Shown piece by piece: positions 58,322-64,000 of a stretch of 64,000 bases of DNA. The position numbers and the translations under genes were made by a program. The notes beneath the pieces were generated by a model. It made no database searches. It worked only from the letters and a program-made list of their open reading frames with translations, and had not been told where the DNA came from. The DNA is from JAMXLG01 sp963818925 (GTDB lineage Bacteria > Vulcanimicrobiota > Vulcanimicrobiia > Vulcanimicrobiales > Vulcanimicrobiaceae). Numbering within the stretch: position 1 is the stretch's first letter; every line of letters begins with the position of its first letter. The stretch covers positions 1,178,001 through 1,242,000 of the forward strand of contig CAWFTN010000001.1 in NCBI GenBank assembly GCA_963818925.1, read 5' to 3'.

Positions 58322-59427
58322 TCCCCATCCTTGATCTACGCGAGCAGTATCACGAACTCAAAAGCGAGATCGCGCGCGCGGTCGAAGAGGTTTTCGAAGG
58401 TGGCCATTTCATCAACGGGCCGAACGTGCAAGCGCTGGAAAAGGAAATCGCGCAGTACATCGGCACGGAGTACGCGGTCGGCTTGAACTCAGGCACGGAT
58501 GCGCTGCATTTGGCGCTGCGCGCGCTCGATATCGGACCCGGCGACGAAGTGATCACGACGCCCTTTACGTTCGTCGCGACGACGGAAGCGATCGGGATCG
58601 TCGGCGCAACGCCACTGTTCGTCGACATCGACCCGGCAACGTTCAACATGGATCCGGCACTCATCGAAGCGGCGATTACGCCCCGCACGAAGGCGATTTT
58701 ACCCGTGCATCTCTACGGCCGTCCCGCGCCGATGCGCGAGATCATGGCGATTGCGAAGAAGCACAATCTTGCCGTCGTCGAGGACTGCGCGCAGTCGATC
58801 GGATCGACGATCGAGGGCAAGAAAACGGGCTCGTTCGGCGACGTCGGTTGCTTCAGTTTCTTCCCGTCGAAGAACTTAGGGGCATACGGCGATGGCGGCA
58901 TGGTGACGACCAACCGAAAAGATCTCGGGGATCGCATGCGCAGCCTGCGCGCGCACGGCGGACGCGTGAAGTACCACCACGAGGAACTGGGCGTCAACAG
59001 CCGCCTCGATGAGGTGCAAGCCGCAATTTTGCGCGTCAAGCTGCCGCATCTCGATCGCTGGATCGAACGGCGCCGCGCGAACGCGCAATGGTATGGTGAG
59101 AATCTTCGAGACTTTGCAAACGTTCCGGGCGAAACGGAAGACTCGCTTCACGTCTATCATCAGTACACGATCCGCGTGCGCGACCGCGACCGCGTGCAGC
59201 AGCAGCTGAAAGACGCGGGCGTCCAGACGATGGTGTATTATCCGGTGCCGCTGCATCTGCAAGAAGTTCACCAGGCGCTAGGACAGGGCGAGGGGACGTT
59301 TCCGCACTCGGAGCAGGCAGCGCGTGAAGTGCTCTCTCTGCCGATGTTCCCGGAGCTGAGCGCGGAGCAGCGCGAAACGGTACGCAAAGCATTACGCGAA
59401 GCGTTAGCAGCGGAGGTCGTCGCCTAA
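58318..59427 (+). CDS. wbpE: DegT/DnrJ/EryC1-family aminotransferase (WbpE type)
   Basis: The 369-residue PLP aminotransferase converts the 3-keto uronate sugar to the 3-amino form. The PLP lysine is K185 in FFPSKNLGAYGDGG; other motifs are NSGTDALHLALRAL, PFTFVATTEAI, EDCAQSIGS and NSRLDEVQAAILRVKL. The ATG at 58318 overlaps the acetyltransferase stop (ATGA), and an in-frame extension upstream is a shadow of that gene. Followed by the epimerase after 3 bases. Confidence 0.88.
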   Translation: MIPILDLREQYHELKSEIARAVEEVFEGGHFINGPNVQALEKEIAQYIGTEYAVGLNSGTDALHLALRALDIGPGDEVITTPFTFVATTEAIGIVGATPLFVDIDPATFNMDPALIEAAITPRTKAILPVHLYGRPAPMREIMAIAKKHNLAVVEDCAQSIGSTIEGKKTGSFGDVGCFSFFPSKNLGAYGDGGMVTTNRKDLGDRMRSLRAHGGRVKYHHEELGVNSRLDEVQAAILRVKLPHLDRWIERRRANAQWYGENLRDFANVPGETEDSLHVYHQYTIRVRDRDRVQQQLKDAGVQTMVYYPVPLHLQEVHQALGQGEGTFPHSEQAAREVLSLPMFPELSAEQRETVRKALREALAAEVVA

Positions 59428-59430
59428 GTC

Positions 59431-60522
59431 ATGCGAGTCTTAAGCGTCGTCGGCGCGCGGCCTCAATTCGTGAAGGCCGCGCTCCTCTCGCGCGAGTTTC
59501 GTGCGCGCGGAATCGACGAACGACTCGCGCACACGGGGCAGCATTACGACGAGCGCATGAGCGACGTTTTTTTCACCGAGTTGCAACTACCGCCCCCGCA
59601 TTGGAATCTCGGCGTCGGATCCGGCTCCCACGCGGAGCAAACGGCACAGATGATGACGCGGCTCGAGCCGATCGTGCTCGAATGCGATCCCGATTGCGTG
59701 CTCGTCTACGGCGACACGAACAGCACGCTCGCGGGTGCGCTCGTGGCCGCGAAGCTCGGCGTTCCGCTCGTTCACGTGGAGGCCGGACTCCGTTCGTTCG
59801 ATAAATCGATGCCGGAAGAGGTGAATCGACTCGTCGCCGATCGCGTCGCCGATCTGTTGATGGCGCCGAGCGCGTCATCGGCGCGGCAGCTCGAGAGCGA
59901 AGGCATCACCGCACCGGTCGAAGTCGTTGGCGATCTCATGGTCGATCTCGCGCTGCTTGCGGCGGATCGTCTGCCGGCGCATCCCGCGATTCTGGACCGG
60001 TTCGACTTGCAACATAAGGCTTTCGGCGTCGCGACGATTCACCGCGCGGGAAATACCGACAATACGGCTGTTTTCGCGCGCCTGATCGCGGGCTTACGTA
60101 AAGCCGGCATGCCGATCGTCTTTCCCGTTCATCCGCGCACGCGTCCGCTCGTCGAAGCGTTCCGCGTCGGCGCCGGCGACGGCATCACCACGTGTGAACC
60201 GCTCTCCTACTTGGAAATGCTTGCGTTGCAACAGCACGCGCGTATGGTACTCACGGATTCCGGCGGGATGCAAAAGGAGTGCATCACCCTCGGGACTCCG
60301 TGTGTAACGTTGCGCGATCGTACGGAATGGGTCGAAACGCTCACGGACGATTGGAACGTGATCGCGGGAAGCGATCCCGCCGCGATCGCGCGCGCGGCGC
60401 AGCGAGCGACGCCCTCCGAGCGCATCTTCCCGTTCGGCGCCGGCGACAGTGCGCGCCGCATCGTCGACGCGATGCTGGCGCATATCGCCGTCGCAGACCG
60501 GACGGAACCGTGCGTGTCCTAA
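59431..60522 (+). CDS. wbpI: UDP-N-acetylglucosamine 2-epimerase family (WbpI/WecB type)
   Basis: The 363-residue epimerase has VVGARPQFVKAALLSREF at the N-terminus, HTGQHYDERMSDVFF, LVYGDTNSTLAGAL, HVEAGLRSFDKSMPEEVNRL, and TDSGGMQKECITLGTPCVTLRDRTEWVE, all conserved in the family. Following wbpA-B-D-E it most likely inverts C2 of UDP-GlcNAc(3NAc)A to give UDP-ManNAc(3NAc)A. A plain WecB role is the alternative. It overlaps the glycosyltransferase gene by 13 bases. Confidence 0.88.
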   Translation: MRVLSVVGARPQFVKAALLSREFRARGIDERLAHTGQHYDERMSDVFFTELQLPPPHWNLGVGSGSHAEQTAQMMTRLEPIVLECDPDCVLVYGDTNSTLAGALVAAKLGVPLVHVEAGLRSFDKSMPEEVNRLVADRVADLLMAPSASSARQLESEGITAPVEVVGDLMVDLALLAADRLPAHPAILDRFDLQHKAFGVATIHRAGNTDNTAVFARLIAGLRKAGMPIVFPVHPRTRPLVEAFRVGAGDGITTCEPLSYLEMLALQQHARMVLTDSGGMQKECITLGTPCVTLRDRTEWVETLTDDWNVIAGSDPAAIARAAQRATPSERIFPFGAGDSARRIVDAMLAHIAVADRTEPCVS

Positions 60523-61760
60523 TCCTCACGCAATACTATCCGCCGGAAATCGGCGCGCCGCAGATGCGCCTCGCAGCGTTTGCGCGCGAGCTTCGTATTC
60601 GCGGCCATGACGTCGAGGTCGTGACTGCGATGCCGAATCATTTGACCGGACGCGTTCACAAGGAGTATCGCGGGCACGTCTACATGTCGGAGACCATTGA
60701 CGACGTCCGCGTTCATCGCACGTGGGTCTACGCCGCGACGGGAACGGGCATCAAGCGGATCCTCAATTATCTCTCGTTCACATGCAGCTCTCTGATCGGC
60801 CTTGCGAAAGCAGGACCCGCCGACATCGTATTCGTGGAGTCGCCCCCGCTGTTTTTGAGCATTCCAGGATGGATTGCGGCGCGGGTGCGGCGAGCTGCAA
60901 TGATCTTCAACGTCTCGGATTTATGGCCCGACTCGGTGCGGGAGCTCGGCGTCATGAACGACGGTATCGTGATGCGCATCGCTGAGATGCTCGAAGCGTG
61001 GTCGTACCGCCGCGCGAGCGTCGTCAATGCCGTGACCGAGGGGATCGCGACAGCGCTGCGCGATCGCAAACGCGTTCCCGCGGAAAAGGTGCGGTTCTTT
61101 CCAAACGGGATCGACATCGATACGTTCGTTCCGCAGGTCGGAAGCGCCGCGCTTGCGCGCGAACTTCAACTGCGCGGCCGTCCCGTGTTCATCTATGCCG
61201 GCACGCACGGCATCGCGCAAGGACTCGACTCCGTGTTGAGTGCGGCAAAGCTCATGCAGGAAGAAGCAGACATCGTCTTCGTCGGATCCGGGCCCCTGAA
61301 ACCGTCGCTCGTGCAGCGCGCGCGCGCTGAAAACATCACCAACGTCCGCTTCGTCGACCCCGTGCCACTTTCAGCGATGCCGGAATACTTCTCGATTGCG
61401 ACCGCGTCGATCGTACCGCTCGTCAATAATCCGCTGATGCGCGGCGCGCGGCCGTCGAAGATGTTCCCGTCGCTTGCATGCGGCGTACCGATTCTCTACT
61501 GCGGCGAAGGTGAAAGCGCCGCGCTGATAAGCGACGCCGGCGCCGGCGTCGTGGCGCCGCCGGAAAATTCGGAAGCAATCGCCGCGGCGATGCGCGCGAT
61601 CGTCCGCGATCCCGTTCGGCGCGCCACGATGTCGCAGAACGCACGACGGCTCGCCGTCGAACGCTTCGCGTGGGGTTCCATCGTCGAAGAGTGGCTGCGC
61701 TCCATCGACGGTGCACCGCACGGACGACGGCGACGGAACACCATCGCCGCATTCCGCTGA
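60510..61760 (+). CDS. GT4-family glycosyltransferase (WbuB/WcaI-like)
   Basis: The 416-residue cytosolic or membrane-associated glycosyltransferase has a GT-B fold: YYPPEIGAPQMRLAAFAREL at the N-terminus, VVTAMPNHLTGRVHKEYRG, IFNVSDLWPDSVRELGVM, VRFFPNGIDIDTFVP, FIYAGTHGIAQGLDSVLSAAKLM and the donor-site segment ARPSKMFPSLACGVPILYCG. WbuB-type enzymes add amino-sugars such as FucNAc to lipid-linked intermediates. The GTG start at 60510 overlaps the epimerase end. It is the last gene of the operon before a terminator. Confidence 0.85.
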   Translation: MRVLILTQYYPPEIGAPQMRLAAFARELRIRGHDVEVVTAMPNHLTGRVHKEYRGHVYMSETIDDVRVHRTWVYAATGTGIKRILNYLSFTCSSLIGLAKAGPADIVFVESPPLFLSIPGWIAARVRRAAMIFNVSDLWPDSVRELGVMNDGIVMRIAEMLEAWSYRRASVVNAVTEGIATALRDRKRVPAEKVRFFPNGIDIDTFVPQVGSAALARELQLRGRPVFIYAGTHGIAQGLDSVLSAAKLMQEEADIVFVGSGPLKPSLVQRARAENITNVRFVDPVPLSAMPEYFSIATASIVPLVNNPLMRGARPSKMFPSLACGVPILYCGEGESAALISDAGAGVVAPPENSEAIAAAMRAIVRDPVRRATMSQNARRLAVERFAWGSIVEEWLRSIDGAPHGRRRRNTIAAFR

Positions 61761-61764
61761 GCAA

Positions 61765-61791
61765 GAGGCGCCGGGGTTCGGCCGGCGCCTC
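61765..61791 (+). terminator. Terminator of the polysaccharide operon
   Basis: GAGGCGCCGG (61765-61774) is fully complementary to CCGGCGCCTC (61782-61791) with a 7-base loop. It lies 5 bases after the glycosyltransferase stop. The U run is poor (GTTGC), but the stem is very stable and also separates the convergent gene ending at 61801. Confidence 0.65.
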
Positions 61792-61800
61792 GTTGCATCA

Positions 61801-63306
61801 TCAGCGCACGATCAGCAGCGCTGAAGCGGGCGCGACGTACGTGCTATTCGGGATGAATCGCACGGCCGTTAGCGAGAGGGTTCCACGGTTCGGAATATTC
61901 GTACCGATCAACTCCACGCGATGCGTGTACGTTTGATGCAGCCATGTGGAACGAACGACTACGTTTCCGCCGGTTCCGTTGACGATTGCGGCGCACGGGC
62001 CGATCGCCGAGCGGTTGTAATAGCAGGAACGGAACTCGCGACGATACACGTTCGATGCAACTTGAACGGAGGTTGCACCGGCAGTGGTCATCGTCTGAAT
62101 CGGCGAACTCGGATAGATCGAGTCCTCCGGATAGACCGGGAGATTCTCGGTGTATTCTTCGAGATTCGGCCATACGATGGTGTGTCCGTTGCTATAGCCG
62201 AGCCATATAACCCCGGTCGTGAGCGTGCGTGCCGCGATCAGTGCAGGGATGTTTCCGGCGAGGCCGCCGTCGCTCAGTAAAACAAACGACGCGTTCGGAA
62301 TTGCGTTGGCTTGCGCCATCGCATTGAGGACCGACGCGAACATCGTCGGTCGCGCTTTCCCCGCACTAACGATGCAGCCTTCGCATACGGCGCCATTGAA
62401 GTGAGGGCTCGAGGGAATGATGTTGAGGTCGTTCGCGCGTCCATCGCTAAAGTTGACGCCATTGAATACGCCAAGCATCGCGGTGCCGTTTGGATGGGTC
62501 AGCGATGTTGCAAGCGCACCGTGTTCTGCAATCACAGCGGCGTCGTTTCGTATTTCTTGCGTAGCCGTGCAAATTCGGCCCGCGCAGAAACCGCCGCCAG
62601 GTCCATAGAATTGTGATGAAACCTTCCCGCTCGTATCGTCGAGGAAGAATTCATCAAAGCCGGCCGCGTACGTGTGCAGGTACGAGGCGTAGTACGAACG
62701 CACGCCTGCATTCAACGTGTTCATTGCATACACCGGAACAGTTACGGTTCCAGAGGAACACCTGGCATTGTATGTGCCGTGGATGCGATGCGAGCTGGTC
62801 GAATATCCCAGCAAGTGGACGTACCAGCTCTCTTGCGCCGACGCTTTAAGTTTGCGAGCAGTCGACGATCCGCACGACGAGGTGTCGTAGAAGAAGTGCG
62901 GATTGAAATAAAAGACCGACTTGCATGTACTCGAGCCCGCGCAGTCTGCGACGGCTTTTGTATTGCCAAGTCCGCCTTGCGCAAAGCTGACGTATGCCCG
63001 GATTTGCGCGGCGGTCGCGTGCGCACCGGTTGAGGCGTATTCGTCATAGGCCCACACTGGAATGTGAGCCGGAATGGTGGTTGCTTCGGTGATGGAGTCC
63101 GGCGATTCGCCGGTGGAGAGTGGTGTGCCGGCCGCGGTTGCGGCCTGAGAATCGAGGGGACTACTTACTACGTTTTGGGGTTGGGCGCCTGAGTCTTGAG
63201 ATTGGGTGGCTGTATCAGGCGGGAGAGTGGTCTGTTGCCCTCCACTACAAGCCGTGAGTAGAGCGACGAGTGGAAGAGCATGCTGAAACAGACGGGTGCG
63301 GCTCAC
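61801..63306 (-). CDS. Large secreted lipoprotein of unknown function, possible glycoside hydrolase
   Basis: No family is certain. The 501-residue protein has a lipobox LLTACSGG (Cys20), a Ser/Thr/Gln-rich tether (about 24-75), then a mostly alpha/beta part: IPAHIPVWAYDEYAS, KSVFYFNPHFFYD, YASYLHTYAAGFDEFFLDDTSG and WLGYSNGHTIVWPNLEEY. The DEFFLDDTSG segment has the look of acidic residues at the end of a TIM-barrel strand, as in distant putative glycoside hydrolases. The C-terminal ~115 residues are shared with the next gene. A role in handling the polysaccharide made by the adjacent operon is a position-based guess. Confidence 0.72.
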   Translation of the reverse strand: MSRTRLFQHALPLVALLTACSGGQQTTLPPDTATQSQDSGAQPQNVVSSPLDSQAATAAGTPLSTGESPDSITEATTIPAHIPVWAYDEYASTGAHATAAQIRAYVSFAQGGLGNTKAVADCAGSSTCKSVFYFNPHFFYDTSSCGSSTARKLKASAQESWYVHLLGYSTSSHRIHGTYNARCSSGTVTVPVYAMNTLNAGVRSYYASYLHTYAAGFDEFFLDDTSGKVSSQFYGPGGGFCAGRICTATQEIRNDAAVIAEHGALATSLTHPNGTAMLGVFNGVNFSDGRANDLNIIPSSPHFNGAVCEGCIVSAGKARPTMFASVLNAMAQANAIPNASFVLLSDGGLAGNIPALIAARTLTTGVIWLGYSNGHTIVWPNLEEYTENLPVYPEDSIYPSSPIQTMTTAGATSVQVASNVYRREFRSCYYNRSAIGPCAAIVNGTGGNVVVRSTWLHQTYTHRVELIGTNIPNRGTLSLTAVRFIPNSTYVAPASALLIVR

Positions 63307-63456
63307 GTGGCCTCCTCATCTTTTGGCGTAGCATGGTGAGGCGCCGCGATGGGAGTATTGTCCGCGGACGCCTTCGCGCAGGGTAAGGGCTCGATTAGAA
63401 CGCGTCAACGAACGGGAGGCCGCTCGTTCGCCCGTACACGGGCGCTTTCATGCGTA

Positions 63457-63503
63457 AAAGGGTGCAAACACGGTGCGAGCGTCGCACAATGTTTGCACCC
63501 TCT
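63457..63503. terminator. Long perfect hairpin terminator of the partial paralogue
   Basis: GGGTGCAAACA (63460-63470) pairs with TGTTTGCACCC (63490-63500), and an inner TGCGA/TCGCA stem (63474-63478, 63482-63486) extends it. On the minus strand TTTT follows (63459-63456), so it ends the gene finishing at 63524. The plus side continues TCTTAAT, a weaker U tract. Confidence 0.8.
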
Positions 63504-63523
63504 TAATACTACTGTTGTGCGGT

Positions 63524-64000
63524 TTAGCGAACGAGCAGTATTGCCTGGGCCGGGCCAACGTACGTTGAGTTGACTCGGAAGGCGGTGCTGGTGAGCGCGA
63601 TCTTGCCGCCGCTCGGAATGTCGCCGCCGGTCATTGCTAGGCTGTGCAGGTACGTCTGATGCAGCCACGTGGACTTCACGACGACGTTTCCGCCGGTCGA
63701 GTTCACGATCGCCGCGCACGGGCCGATTGCGACGCCGGCATTGTAACAGGTGCGGAATTCACGACGGTATACGCCCGATGCAACTTGAATGGAGGTTGCA
63801 CCCGCGGCGGTCATTGTTTGAATCGGAGCTGTCGGATAGAGCGAATACTCGGGGAAGACGTTCAGGCTTTGCGACGTCGCTTCGAACGCCGGCCATGCCA
63901 CGAAGTGACCAGCCGTATAGCCGAGCCATGTAATACCGAGGCCGACTTTGCGCTCTTCGATCTGCGCGGCGCTGCCGGGAGCCGCTTCACTCGTGCTCAG
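63524..64000 (-). CDS. Secreted paralogue of the 61801-63306 protein (partial, runs off the window)
   Basis: The frame is open from the window end to the stop at 63524 and gives 158 residues. It matches the C-terminal part of the neighbouring protein almost throughout: ITWLGYTAGHFVAWP, IQTMTAAGATSIQVASGVYRREFRTCY, AIGPCAAIVNSTGGNVVVKSTWLHQTY and NSTYVGPAQAILLVR. The nucleotide sequences are also close, so this is a fairly recent tandem duplication. The N-terminal part and start lie beyond 64000. It ends before the hairpin at 63457-63503. Confidence 0.8.
   Translation of the reverse strand: MSTSEAAPGSAAQIEERKVGLGITWLGYTAGHFVAWPAFEATSQSLNVFPEYSLYPTAPIQTMTAAGATSIQVASGVYRREFRTCYNAGVAIGPCAAIVNSTGGNVVVKSTWLHQTYLHSLAMTGGDIPSGGKIALTSTAFRVNSTYVGPAQAILLVR

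Noticed and set aside
63429..63444. CGCCCGT-AC-ACGGGCG palindrome as an operator
   Set aside because: A single short GC palindrome in GC-rich DNA, with a two-base loop and no partner site, is weak evidence.

Overview
This is a GC-rich (roughly 60%), gene-dense chromosomal segment from a didermal bacterium. It holds about 57 protein genes, eight tRNA genes and the small SRP RNA, with no phage, insertion sequence or CRISPR array. An LptF/G-type LPS exporter, an O-antigen/EPS sugar operon, two lipoproteins, a class II (B12-dependent) ribonucleotide reductase and many c-di-GMP proteins fit a little-cultured soil-type lineage. My best guess is Candidatus Eremiobacterota/WPS-2-like. This is an inference from gene content and has not been tested against a database.

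Layout. 1-4088: tail of an unknown gene, nrdJ (minus strand) and its NrdR-type promoter. 4089-6650: yqeG-aroE, an LptF/G permease, tRNA-Ser. 6688-8979: a minus-strand operon of a catalytically empty aldehyde dehydrogenase homologue, a class II aldolase and an EAL protein. 9032-13648: an overlapping plus-strand operon, serA - histidine phosphatase - histidine phosphatase - cobT - cobS, joining serine synthesis to cobalamin assembly, facing a cytosolic BtuF-like cobalamin-binding protein. 14541-19053: an FMN-binding protein, an AraC regulator, a hydrolase, an MFS pump with a frameshift, and two small envelope proteins. 19080-28702: isocitrate dehydrogenase, a peptide-binding lipoprotein, an EgtB-type enzyme, a PAS-GGDEF-EAL protein, aldehyde dehydrogenase and deoC. 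28769-35589: a tyrosine/homogentisate degradation island (hpd, an unknown gene coupled to fah, a stand-alone LigD-type polymerase, an acetyltransferase, a metal exporter, hmgA and a CDGSH protein). 36123-42302: SRP RNA, DUF4446, M23 peptidase, YggT, lepA, alcohol dehydrogenase, rdgB, acetyltransferase. 42415-48304: seven tRNA genes in three groups around a large sensory GGDEF-EAL protein, OsmC and DUF4242 proteins. 48382-52703: tig-clpP-clpX, then a winged-helix-like protein and a STAS protein. 53387-61760: a tightly overlapping surface-polysaccharide operon with a complete Wbp set for UDP-ManNAc(3NAc)A plus a glycosyltransferase. 61801-64000: two paralogous secreted proteins, the second cut by the window end.

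How it fits together. The cobalamin genes serve the B12-dependent NrdJ. The tyrosine island takes 4-hydroxyphenylpyruvate to fumarate and acetoacetate but lacks a recognisable maleylacetoacetate isomerase, and an unknown gene sits where one would be useful. The polysaccharide operon makes a di-N-acetylated mannuronic acid, and the secreted proteins beside it may act on the product. Three c-di-GMP proteins sit close to metabolic or tRNA genes. The least explained elements are the hairpin around the start codon at 19014, the unknown gene at 29935, the deoC-associated aldehyde dehydrogenase pair split over 17 kb, and the repeat and NrdR-box layout at the nrdJ promoter.
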